From NCBI RefSeq assembly GCF_029625315.1, contig NZ_CP121110.1, positions 4,554,501 through 4,618,500 of the forward strand: 64,000 nt of DNA. The letters run 5' to 3'. Of this stretch, positions 35,048-42,822 are shown in pieces (positions within the stretch are counted from its first letter, which is position 1; each line of letters opens with the position of its first letter). Source of the stretch: Flavobacterium ginsengisoli (GTDB lineage Bacteria > Bacteroidota > Bacteroidia > Flavobacteriales > Flavobacteriaceae). The translations under genes were made by a program, and so were the position numbers. A model generated the notes under the pieces. The model searched no databases, was not told the DNA's origin, and saw nothing but the letters and a program-made list of their open reading frames with translations.

Positions 35048-35946
35048 TTAAAGCATATTAATAGTTTCTTCGATTGAATCAAAAACTCGAATTCTGTCTG
35101 TCAGAACCTTTTCATCTATGTATTCAACCATTTTACCCATAAGCCAGATTTCATTGTTTTTCTGTAATAATTTCTGCCCCATTGATTTTACATATTGATT
35201 AATTACGCTTCTGTCTGGCTGAACGGTCATGAAAGAGATGAATGTAATGTTTTCAAAATGTTTCGTTAAATCCTGTAAGTTTTCAATAGGCATACTTTCT
35301 CCCAAATAAATGGTTTTGTAGCCTTTGTCAAGGATTTCGTATTGCAAGTATAGTAATCCGATTTGATGAATTTCGTTTAACGGAAGTGATAAAACAAAAA
35401 TTCGATCGGTTTTGATTGGCTTTCTAATTTGAAGGCTTTCTGTGTAAATCAATATTTTCTGCTTGATTAAATGACTCATAAAATGTTCATTTGCAGGCGT
35501 GATTGTTTCAGATTGCCATAATAACCCAAGCTCTTTTAAAAGAGGTAAAAAATGATCTTTAAAAACTTCTTTAAACGTTTTCTCAGTAATAAGCCAATCG
35601 AAGGTGTTGAAGAATAACTCTTGGTCAAAGTTCATCATTGCCATTTTGAAAGATGTAATGGCATAGTTTTGAGAATTTTTTTCGAAATTATTTCGCGTAC
35701 CAGTTGTGGTATTTTTTCTTCAGGATATGTTGCGATTTTAGAAATCTTATAACCGTATTCGTGCAGTAACGTAATATTTAATAGTTTCTGCAGATTATGA
35801 AGATTGTAAAATCTAATATTAGTATCGGTTCGCATTGGTTCAAGGATGTTGTATCTCTTTTCCCAGATGCGTATGGTATGCGCTTTTATTCCAGATAAGT
35901 TCTCAAGATCTTTAATGCTGAAAACAGTTTTAATATTGTTTATCAT
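35048..35946 (-). CDS. MerR-family B12-dependent photoreceptor regulator, CarH/LitR-like (frameshifted)
   Basis: The repaired protein is 299 aa. The N-terminal MerR winged helix (FSIKDLENLSGIKAHTIRIWEKRYNILEPMRTDTNIRFY) is followed by a helical bundle holding LLWQSETITPANEH, an exact W-x9-EH motif of the CarH adenosyl pocket. The cobalamin-binding Rossmann domain follows (LNEIHQIG, E-x-H-x2-G in place of D-x-H-x2-G, giving the lower-ligand His). In the dark, the AdoCbl form binds DNA and represses; light breaks Co-C and releases it. The frame breaks at T7 (35676-35682); one more base gives SKKNSQNYAITSFKMAMMNFD. It lies directly upstream of crtI. Confidence 0.87.
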
Positions 35947-35964
35947 TTTTCGCGATTAAGTCAA

Positions 35965-35972
35965 CAAATGTA
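35965..35972 (-). promoter_or_regulatory. Possible -7 element of the CarH-like gene
   Basis: TACATTTG (minus strand) matches TAnnTTTG about 20 bp before the start; no clear -33 TTG. Confidence 0.4.
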
Positions 35973-36105
35973 AAATAAAATCTTATACTCGGCATTAAAA
36001 CTAGATTAAAAAGATAGAGAATTAGAGGTTTACGTATTAATAATATATTTTTTACCTAAAATCAGGTAATTTTTTCTTAAGAAATATATTACTTTGATAA
36101 AAACA

Positions 36106-36150
36106 GAACAGCCTGCTAGATTAAGAAATCTTAACAGGCTGTTCGTATTT
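36106..36150 (-). terminator. Terminator after the TPR gene
   Basis: GAACAGCCTG (36106-36115) pairs with CAGGCTGTTC (36135-36144). It lies just beyond the repaired TPR gene stop. Confidence 0.65.
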
Positions 36151-36162
36151 TTTAGTTTTGTA

Positions 36163-36663
36163 CTATTTGCAGAAAGTTGCTCTGTTTTTTGCGACGCTCT
36201 GACTTCCTAATTCAATTGCTTTTGTAAAATCTTCGCATGACTTTTTTTATCGCCAATGCTCGCTATATGCTAAACCTCTTAGATTATAAGCAATGTAATC
36301 TTTTGGATTTAAACCTAATGAAGAGGTGCAGTCATCAATTGTTTCTTGATACTTTTGTAATTTGTAGTTAACATTGGCTCTGCCAGTAAAAGCATCGGCA
36401 TTCATGTTGTCTAGCTCAATTGTTTTGCTAAAATCGGCTTGAGCTCCTTTGAGATCGTTTAGTTTGAATTTTGCGACACCGCGATTCTGATAAGCTTCAA
36501 CAAATTTAGGGCTCATTTGAATCGCTTTGTTGTAATCGGCAATTGCGCCTTTTGTGTTGCCGGCTTCAGCTTTTTTCATGGCTTTGTCAAAATAGCCCGT
36601 TGCAGATTGTGCCCAGATAGAGCATGTCATCATCATAAGTGATGCGAATAGTAGGTTTTTCAT
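36163..36663 (-). CDS. Secreted TPR-repeat protein (doubly frameshifted)
   Basis: The repaired protein is 166 aa. A signal peptide (MKNLLFASLMMMTCSIWAQ) is followed by about four TPRs (YFDKAMKKAEAGNTKGAIADYNKAIQMSP; FVEAYQNRGVAKFKLNDLKGAQADFSKTIELD; NADAFTGRANVNYKLQKYQETIDDCTSSLGLNP; YIAYNLRGLAYS..). The frame is lost at GCTCGCT (36258-36264) and regained after T7 (36242-36248), where removing one base and adding one restores GLAYSSIGDKK..SCEDFTKAIELGS and an ending in TFCK. Partner unknown. Confidence 0.8.
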
Positions 36664-36834
36664 AAAACTAATTTGGGATTAGTAATTTAATTATTTCAAG
36701 ACGAATTTAAGAAAGTTTTTATTTTGTAAGAGAATTTCTTTTTTTTATTATGCGACAAAAAATGAGACAATTCAGTTAGAGAAATTAAAAGATTTTTTAA
36801 ATCTACTTTTAAGGATTGGAATAGGAGGAAAACA

Positions 36835-36869
36835 AAAAAAGGCCAAGTAAAATAATTACTTGACCTTTT
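36835..36869 (-). terminator. Terminator after tRNA-Lys 1
   Basis: AAAAGGTCAAGTAA / TTACTTGGCCTTTT stem on the minus strand followed by T7, directly after the tRNA. A similar hairpin follows tRNA-Lys copy 2. Confidence 0.75.
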
Positions 36870-36870
36870 G

Positions 36871-36943
36871 TGACCCGACTGGGGCTCGAACCCAGGACCC
36901 CATCATTAAAAGTGATGTGCTCTACCGACTGAGCTATCGAGTC
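36871..36943 (-). tRNA. tRNA-Lys (UUU), copy 1
   Basis: 73 nt with a full cloverleaf: acceptor GACTCGA/TCGGGTC, anticodon stem CATCA/TGATG with loop CTTTTAA (anticodon UUU), T-loop GTTCGAGCC. The body is identical to the copies at 38524 and 38637. CCA is not encoded. Confidence 0.98.
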
Positions 36944-36964
36944 TTCATTTCTTCAATGAGGGTG

Positions 36965-36994
36965 CAAATATAAGGACTTTATTTAGCTTCACAA
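36965..36994 (-). promoter_or_regulatory. Promoter of tRNA-Lys 1
   Basis: TTG (36992-36994) and TATATTTG (36965-36972) are 19 nt apart on the minus strand, an exact Bacteroidota consensus promoter 21 bp before the tRNA. Confidence 0.75.
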
Positions 36995-37102
36995 GTCTTT
37001 TTTGAATGAATTTTGAAATAAAGTTTAGAAAGATCGGTAAGGTGTTGTTTTATAGTGGAATAAAATTTATTGTTTTTAAGTGTATAAAAATGATGATAGA
37101 TT

Positions 37103-38250
37103 TTAATCGTATTTGTCTTGCAATCTAAATTTTGTATTGAAATTATTTACCGTTAAAAAGTTGTATCCGATGTCGATAGTTTTGTTTTTAAATTTAAAAT
37201 ACCTTCCATCGGTATGAACTATTTCTTTTCTGTCTTCATCATTCCAAAATTCAATATAGTATTTGTACTCAAATGTGTCGTTTGTTTGTTTGCCTTTGAA
37301 AATTTCTGTGAATAAATAATAGCTTTCAGATTTTGTCAAATCACAAATTTGGTTTCCTTTTTTGAAACTGATTCGCCATATCGGAAATAGAAGTTCTTCT
37401 GTTTTTATAGGAGACAGTTTTATTTGCTGGTATAAATATCGAATAGGAGTGTAAGCCCAAACGAAAGTGGCCGGGATTGTCTTCCGTAATCACTAATCGA
37501 CTTCGCGATTTTATTGTTTTTTACAAATGTTACTGTAATAGTTTCGTCATCTGTCCAGCTTCCTTCATAATTATCTTTAAGATTCATTATGTCTGCTTTT
37601 TTAAGATTGGTTTGGACTTTTTGATACTGACTCTTGGTGATATGAGATTTATAAAAGCCATTTTGTGTGTTGTAATGTTGGCCAAAATAGATAATATTGC
37701 CATTATTGTCAATACTTATATTTAAAACAGGACAAGAACCATAACAACCTGAAGAAGAAAGGATAATTTGATCGTAATTCTCATCTGGATTAATCTTGTA
37801 ATTTGTTCTTGCGTATTTTGCAAAGATACTATCATCTATTTTTGTTGTTAATGTATCTCCAAGAATAGATTCTATTTTCTGATTTTTCCAGGTTTTGCTT
37901 TCTAAATCAAAAATTTTCAGACTATCATTTTCGATTTTATATTTAGTTTCAGTACCTAAAAAATAAGTCTTTCTATTTTCTCTTTCTTGAGTTTTAATCA
38001 TTTTAAAATAACCAGATTTATATTCGGTAATATTGTTTTCTAAAAAAGTATATCCCTCTTTGTGCGAACCAAATGGAGGAGGTGGTGGAGGAATATTATG
38101 GTTATTATTTGTCAGTGGTTTTCGCTGATCATCTGTCTTAATGTAGATCCATTCTCCAAGAATATCTTTTTGTAGTTTTTTATCATTATTCGTCTGACAA
38201 GAATATAGAATGAAAAATAGTATGAGATATAATACTGGTGTTGGCTTCAT
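37103..38250 (-). CDS. Lipoprotein with DUF6438-like domain (probable frameshift)
   Basis: The N-terminus is a lipoprotein signal (YLILFFILYSCQTNND). A polyproline patch (NIPPPPPPFG) is followed by a lipocalin-like region, then YDQIILSSSGCYGSCPVLNISIDNNGNIIYFGQ, the CYGxCPV motif of DUF6438. The first frame stops at 37420. One added base at the AAA run 37434-37436 continues as DILYQQIKLSPIKTEELLFPIWRISFKKGNQICDLTKSESYYLFTEIF to 37103, an open stretch of about 110 codons, giving 382 aa. Alternatively two adjacent genes exist, the second lacking an ATG. Function unknown. Confidence 0.65.
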
Positions 38251-38295
38251 AATATTTATTTCGATTATTGTAATTTTTGGTTTGTAGTAATGTAA

Positions 38296-38348
38296 ATATA
38301 ATCGATTTTGAAGGAAGTTTTTAAAGGAAGTTTTTAAAGGAAGTTTTG
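38296..38348. repeat. Short tandem repeat (AAGGAAGTTTTT)n
   Basis: Three copies of a 14-bp unit, AAGGAAGTTTTTAA, lie between the lipoprotein gene and the tRNA-Leu terminator. No function visible. Confidence 0.6.
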
Positions 38349-38354
38349 AAATAA

Positions 38355-38395
38355 AAAAAGCGGAAATCTTTAACTAATAAAGATTTCCGCTTTAA
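38355..38395 (-). terminator. Terminator of the tRNA-Lys/Leu operon
   Basis: AAAGCGGAAATCTTT / AAAGATTTCCGCTTT stem, followed by T7 on the minus strand, right after tRNA-Leu. Confidence 0.8.
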
Positions 38396-38396
38396 G

Positions 38397-38479
38397 TGAC
38401 CATGGAGGGATTTGAACCCTCACGCCCTTACGAGCACCACCCCCTCAAGATGGCGAGTCTACCGTTTCTCCACATGGCC
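38397..38479 (-). tRNA. tRNA-Leu (GAG)
   Basis: 83 nt with a class II variable arm. Acceptor GGCCATG/CATGGTC, anticodon stem CCATC/GGTGG with loop TTGAGGG (anticodon GAG). It is the last gene of a three-tRNA array read on the minus strand. Confidence 0.95.
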
Positions 38480-38488
38480 TCAAAAGAA

Positions 38489-38522
38489 AAAAGGTCGAGT
38501 AAAATAAATTACCCGACCTTTT
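38489..38522 (-). terminator. Hairpin between tRNA-Lys 2 and tRNA-Leu
   Basis: AAAGGTCGGGTAA / TTACTCGACCTTT stem with a T-run on the minus strand. It closely resembles the terminator after tRNA-Lys 1, suggesting a copied tRNA-terminator module. Confidence 0.6.
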
Positions 38523-38523
38523 G

Positions 38524-38596
38524 TGACCCGACTGGGGCTCGAACCCAGGACCCCATCATTAAAAGTGATGTGCTCTACCGACTGAGCTATCGAGTC
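38524..38596 (-). tRNA. tRNA-Lys (UUU), copy 2
   Basis: The 73-nt sequence is identical to copies 1 and 3 (loop CTTTTAA, anticodon UUU). It lies 40 nt downstream of copy 3. Confidence 0.98.
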
Positions 38597-38636
38597 ATTG
38601 CTTTCAAGAAATTTAATTTGTTAATCACAAAATTTG

Positions 38637-38709
38637 TGACCCGACTGGGGCTCGAACCCAGGACCCCATCATTAAAAGTGATGTGCTCTACCGACTGAGC
38701 TATCGAGTC
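38637..38709 (-). tRNA. tRNA-Lys (UUU), copy 3
   Basis: First gene of the tRNA array on the minus strand, identical to the other two tRNA-Lys copies. Confidence 0.98.
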
Positions 38710-38732
38710 ATTTAATTTCTTGAATGCGGGTG

Positions 38733-38764
38733 CAAATATAAGGAGTTTTTTTTGAAGTTTCCAA
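38733..38764 (-). promoter_or_regulatory. Promoter of the tRNA-Lys-Lys-Leu array
   Basis: TTG (38762-38764) and TATATTTG (38733-38740) are 21 nt apart on the minus strand. The downstream GCACCC..TTGAAGAAAT-like leader resembles that of tRNA-Lys 1. Confidence 0.72.
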
Positions 38765-38835
38765 GCTATTTTATCATAAATTTGTCTTTTTTTTAGAAAA
38801 ATTCTCAAATGCTTAGTTTATAAGGTTTTATTAAT

Positions 38836-39354
38836 ATGAAAAAAATTGTGTTGTTAGGTTATATGGGCTGCGGAAAGTCTACTATTGCCCAAAATTTGTC
38901 AAAAATTACAAATATTCCGTTCTTAGATTTAGATAAATGCATCGAAGAAAGAGCAAATTTATCCATAAATGAGATTTTTGAGAAGCATGGAGAAGTGCAT
39001 TTTCGAAAATTAGAGCACCAAATGTTCGTCGAATTGCTAGAATCTTCAGATAATAATATTATAGGTCTTGGAGGAGGTACTCCATGTTATGCTAATAATC
39101 ATGAATTGTTAAAAGGAGACGATGTTACTTCTATATATTTAAAAGCATCAATTGATACCTTATATAATAGATTGGTGCATAACAAAAGCAAACGCCCTTT
39201 GATTGCTAATATGAATGAGGAAGAAATGAAAGAGTTTATCGCGAAACATTTATTCGACAGAAGTTATTATTACAATCAGGCAAAACATAAAGTTTCAGTT
39301 GATGATAAATCTGTCGAAGAAACGGTTCAGGATATTTTAGAAATATTAGCTTAA
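38836..39354 (+). CDS. aroK: Shikimate kinase
   Basis: 172 aa. The P-loop GYMGCGKST is at about residues 8-16, followed by the shikimate-binding DLDKCIEER, FRKLEHQ and GLGGGTPCY, and the LID region with SKRPLI. It phosphorylates shikimate in aromatic amino-acid synthesis (step 5). It is divergent from the tRNA array and convergent with the phosphoribosyltransferase gene. Confidence 0.95.
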   Translation: MKKIVLLGYMGCGKSTIAQNLSKITNIPFLDLDKCIEERANLSINEIFEKHGEVHFRKLEHQMFVELLESSDNNIIGLGGGTPCYANNHELLKGDDVTSIYLKASIDTLYNRLVHNKSKRPLIANMNEEEMKEFIAKHLFDRSYYYNQAKHKVSVDDKSVEETVQDILEILA

Positions 39355-39847
39355 AGAAGCATAATCGCCATTTTCTGAATTGAAAACTACTTGGACATGC
39401 TCTAATAAAGAAGTTGAAAGCGAGATTCCTTTAAAATCTGCTTTTACTGGATATTTTTTATGATTTCGATCAACAAGTACAGCTGTTTTGAATTTTTTAA
39501 GCGGAACGTCTAAGAAATGACGAACAGCATAGATTAATGTAGTTCCTGAGTTTAAGACATCATCAACCAGAACTAACCCTTTGTTTTTGTATTCTTCAGT
39601 GCTTAATGAAGTTTGTATCGCTTCTTGCGGATTTTGTTTGTTTATTTTTACTTCGCAGATTGAAACCTTTAGGGTAGAGATGCTTGCTAAGTGCCGAAGC
39701 AACTTTTTCGGCAAAAACAAATCCGTTAGAAGCAATTCCTGCAATAACAACTTCTTCTTCGTCTACAAAAGTCTCGTAAATTTGATAAGCGATACGTTTT
39801 ATTTTATGTTCGATTTCTTGATTAGTTAAGATTATATTGTTGCTCAT
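39346..39847 (-). CDS. Phosphoribosyltransferase, PyrR-like (frameshifted)
   Basis: The repaired protein is about 166 aa. The N-terminal part MSNNIILTNQEIEHKIKRIAYQIYETFVDEEEVVIAGIASNGFVFAEKVASALSKH and the PRPP loop LVLVDDVLNSGTTLIYAVRHFLD, with VLVDRNHKKYPVKADFKGISLST after it, resemble the uracil phosphoribosyltransferase/regulator PyrR. The two parts are one frame apart with the break around 39680, in a CTCTACCCTAAAGG stretch; dropping one base rejoins them before KVSICEVKINKQNP. The 3' end overlaps aroK by 9 bp tail to tail. Confidence 0.82.
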
Positions 39848-39909
39848 GATATATTTTTTTGCTAATGTACAAATTTATTGAAAGTCCTATTTTTTATTGC
39901 AATTACTAT

Positions 39910-40308
39910 TTAAAGATCGTCATGGTCTTCATCATCTTCATGAACATCATCTCCGTAATCGTCAATGTCTCTTCGGTCTTTTTTAGTTGGACGTCCGGCA
40001 CCAGTTCTTCTAGAATGTTCTTTAGATAGTTTTAACATCTCTAAATGGGCAAAAGCTTCTGGTGGAGTTTCGTTTTTTTGATAAATATCTACCAATTTTG
40101 CGCCAACTCGATTTTGCGGAATATCTAAAACCGTTATAATTTGTGTAATTTGATCTTTTCTAAAGGTGATTCGGTCTGTAGGAAAAACTTCTTTTGAAGG
40201 TTTTGCAACTTGCCCATTTACAGTGATCTGATTCTTTTTGCAAGCTTCAGTAACCATGTTTCTGGTCTTGTAATAACGAACGCACCACAAGTATTTATCT
40301 ATTCTCAT
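39910..40308 (-). CDS. S4-domain RNA-binding protein, Hsp15-like
   Basis: 132 aa from MRIDKYLWCVRYYKTRNMVTEACKKNQITVNGQVAKPSKEVFPTDRITF, a textbook S4 domain. The basic RRTGAGRPTKKDRRDID and an acidic tail (DDYGDDVHEDDEDHDDL) follow. Hsp15 (HslR) rescues stalled 50S subunits carrying peptidyl-tRNA; the same role is inferred. The start at 40353 is rejected because the Hsp15 family starts at MRIDKYLW. Confidence 0.88.
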   Translation of the reverse strand: MRIDKYLWCVRYYKTRNMVTEACKKNQITVNGQVAKPSKEVFPTDRITFRKDQITQIITVLDIPQNRVGAKLVDIYQKNETPPEAFAHLEMLKLSKEHSRRTGAGRPTKKDRRDIDDYGDDVHEDDEDHDDL

Positions 40309-40387
40309 AATTTTTCTAAAATCCAAGTTAAATTCTTTACAAAAATAAATCAATATTGTATCTTGCGCACCTAAAAAAATGATAATA

Positions 40388-41560
40388 ATGAATAAATTTA
40401 AATATTATTTTGTTTTGTTACTTGCTGGCCTTGCCATCGTTTCTTGTAATAAAAATGATGACGATAATGTAGTGGTTGTTCCTTTAAGAGATTATGCAGA
40501 GCAGTATAAGGCAGATAATGATTCGATTGAAAAATTTTTAAAGACTAATTATATTGTTGTAGATAAGACTACTTTTGATGTTAAAATAGAAAAAATTCCT
40601 GCTGGAGGAACTCAAGTTTCGATTTGGGATCAGAAAGAGTATCCCTTACAAATTAGACCCGTTTACAATCATGATGTAAATTATAAAGTTTATTATTTAT
40701 CCTTAAATAAAGGTATTGGTGATGCTCCATGTAATTTTGATGAAGTTACCGTTTCATATACAGGAAGTTTTTTAAATGGTACTCAATTTGATAGCTCCTA
40801 CGGCTTGGCGCGTAATTTTAATTTAAATATTTACGTTGCAGGGCCAGTTATAGATGGTTGGGGAGAAATTATGCCGCAATTTAAAGTAGGAATCCGTAAT
40901 CCAACTGGCGATGATGGGACTTTTAGTTATAAGGATTATGGAGCAGGAGTAATGTTTCTGCCTTCAGGTTTAGGGTATTATGGTAATCCGCCAGAAGGTA
41001 TTCCTGCGTATTCGCCTTTAGTATTTAGTTTTAAATTATTAGCTTTAAAACGATCTGATCTTGAGTATAGTTCTTCTTCACAAGCTACAGTAGGTGATGG
41101 TGTGCCATCTTATCTAGAAGATATTAATGGTGATGGATATTTATATGATCAAAGAGATACTGACAGATATCCTAATTTGCCAAAAGAGTTAATAGACGAT
41201 ACAGATGGAGACGGAATTCCTGATTTCATGGATTTTGATGACGATGGAGATGGTTATACGACGAGATTTGAAATTTCAAAACCTAGTGATCAGATTGGTT
41301 GGGGAACATTAAATGGAGAGCCTTTTAATTATGGTATTAGTTTGTATTACCCTTACAATCCAGTAGTGGATAATCCTGATACACCAAATGTAGACGAAAC
41401 AGAAATTTGGGCTATTCCAAGAAGACCAACTGGAGCACTTACAGATCCAACTAAGCCTGAGTCTATAACAAATCCTCGTAAGTTTGTTCCTGAGGATTAT
41501 ACAGCACCAGGACGTTTGAGAATTCATCTTGATAAAACATATCCTTATCAGAAAAATTAA
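40388..41560 (+). CDS. FKBP-type peptidyl-prolyl isomerase lipoprotein with calcium-binding repeats
   Basis: 390 aa (an ATG 9 bp upstream is possible). The lipobox is IVSC. The middle region (NFDEVTVSYTGSFLNGTQFDSSYG..VIDGWGEIMPQFKVG..FLPSGLGYYG..IPAYSPLVFSFKLLAL) is an FKBP fold. The C-terminus carries Asp-rich DxDxDG-type repeats (DINGDGYLYD, DTDGDGIPDFMDFDDDGDGYTT), like thrombospondin type 3 repeats that bind calcium. GldI-like gliding lipoproteins share the FKBP part, but the repeats set this one apart. It probably helps fold secreted proteins in the periplasm. Confidence 0.85.
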   Translation: MNKFKYYFVLLLAGLAIVSCNKNDDDNVVVVPLRDYAEQYKADNDSIEKFLKTNYIVVDKTTFDVKIEKIPAGGTQVSIWDQKEYPLQIRPVYNHDVNYKVYYLSLNKGIGDAPCNFDEVTVSYTGSFLNGTQFDSSYGLARNFNLNIYVAGPVIDGWGEIMPQFKVGIRNPTGDDGTFSYKDYGAGVMFLPSGLGYYGNPPEGIPAYSPLVFSFKLLALKRSDLEYSSSSQATVGDGVPSYLEDINGDGYLYDQRDTDRYPNLPKELIDDTDGDGIPDFMDFDDDGDGYTTRFEISKPSDQIGWGTLNGEPFNYGISLYYPYNPVVDNPDTPNVDETEIWAIPRRPTGALTDPTKPESITNPRKFVPEDYTAPGRLRIHLDKTYPYQKN

Positions 41561-41576
41561 AATAAGATTTACATAA

Positions 41577-41617
41577 AAAAAAGACCTTGAAATCAATATT
41601 TCGAGGTCTTTTTTTTA
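41577..41617 (+). terminator. Terminator after the FKBP gene
   Basis: AAAAAGACCTTGAAAT / ATTTCGAGGTCTTTTT hairpin with T8. The rest of the 239-bp gap to the next gene is AT-rich with nothing recognised. Confidence 0.8.
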
Positions 41618-41799
41618 TGTAATATCCAAAGCTGTATAGGTTTGTTGCAATTGATGATATGTTAAAGTTTTTTTGCTTAGGTATTGTTTATTAGTTAGTT
41701 GTATTTATTGTAAGAATTATTATTGTGTTTTACGGAATGACGTAAGGAATTTATTTCTTTTGGTTTTAATTTTGAAAGAATAATATTAAAATTTACAAA

Positions 41800-42741
41800 A
41801 TGAAAAAATTAATTACATTATTTTTAGGGCTTACTATTTTGTCATGTAGTAGCGAAGATCAGGTAAATCAAGATGTTGCTTCTTCAAAAGAAACTTCAGC
41901 TTCAGTTTTAGATGGTAAAATGTTATCATTTAAAAATGAAGAGTCTTTTATTAAAGAATACTCAGATCTTGCTTTACTAGATAGTAAAGGTCTTCAGGAC
42001 TGGATTACTTCGAAAGGAGTAAATTCATTATCAAAAGTTTCTGATGAATCAACTGCTATGGAAGACGATGTTCTTTCAGAAACAAGAGTTATTTATTCAG
42101 ATGCATTAGAAGCAGTTCTAAATACTGAATCAAAAGTTAAAATTGGGGGTAAGGTATTGTGGCTTAATGGGCGTGATTTCTATATTCTATCAGAGAATGA
42201 AATTAATAAGAGTCCAAAGGAACTTATTAGTATTAAAGAAAATTTAGTAGTTTATGGTCAATTATTAAGTGTTTCGAAATCTACTAAAGATTTAACAAGT
42301 AGATATGTTATTCCAAATGAAAATAGAATTAAAACATTTGTTACAGACGAAGGTAGTTTTAATGTGCCAGGAATGAGGTATAGACATGTATTGGATTTGT
42401 ATAATGAGACAGTTCTTTTAAATAATGTTGTTTATTCAAGTAAAATGTTTTTAAGATCATTAATGCAATATCGTTCATGTTCAACTTGGAGATGTACATG
42501 GAAAACAGAATCAACTCCTATGCAAGTAGATGGTAGCAATATATCTGCAAATTCTTTGTTTTGGAATGCATCATTAGTTATGGATAGTTCGGTGTCTGGA
42601 AGTAAAACGTTTCTATTGGCTACTTGGACTCCAAAAGCGCCTTATGGTGAGCAAACTTGGTATCAAAACTTTGAAGTTTCAGGAAATTTCAAGATTTATG
42701 TAGTAAATGCTTGGCATGAAATTCCTCTTTCTTGGTATTAA
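41800..42741 (+). CDS. Lipoprotein of unknown function
   Basis: 313 aa with a lipobox (LTILSCSSEDQ, Cys16). The mature part has an N-terminal helical region (FKNEESFIKEYSDLALLDSKGLQDWITSKG) and a C-terminal beta-rich domain (RSCSTWRCTWKTESTPMQVDG.., TPKAPYGEQTWYQNFEVSGNF) with two close cysteines. The layout resembles DUF4848-type Bacteroidota proteins, but the match is not certain. It stands alone between terminators. Confidence 0.6.
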   Translation: MKKLITLFLGLTILSCSSEDQVNQDVASSKETSASVLDGKMLSFKNEESFIKEYSDLALLDSKGLQDWITSKGVNSLSKVSDESTAMEDDVLSETRVIYSDALEAVLNTESKVKIGGKVLWLNGRDFYILSENEINKSPKELISIKENLVVYGQLLSVSKSTKDLTSRYVIPNENRIKTFVTDEGSFNVPGMRYRHVLDLYNETVLLNNVVYSSKMFLRSLMQYRSCSTWRCTWKTESTPMQVDGSNISANSLFWNASLVMDSSVSGSKTFLLATWTPKAPYGEQTWYQNFEVSGNFKIYVVNAWHEIPLSWY

Positions 42742-42765
42742 AAGCCTAAGATGGTTGATTAAAAT

Positions 42766-42801
42766 AAAAAGCCTCGAAATGTAAATTTCGAGGCTTTTTT
42801 T
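42766..42801. terminator. Bidirectional terminator
   Basis: AAAAAGCCTCGAAAT / ATTTCGAGGCTTTTT stem between the convergent lipoprotein and transketolase genes. Confidence 0.82.
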
Positions 42802-42822
42802 ATAAAGTAAGAAAACGTAAAA

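Noticed and set aside
38296..38348. Tandem GGAAGTTTTT repeats as a CRISPR-like array
   Set aside because: Units are 14 bp with no spacers; it is a simple tandem duplication. No CRISPR array was seen elsewhere.
38396..38808. Short open frames across the tRNA array
   Set aside because: They read through or opposite the tRNA genes and have no independent support.
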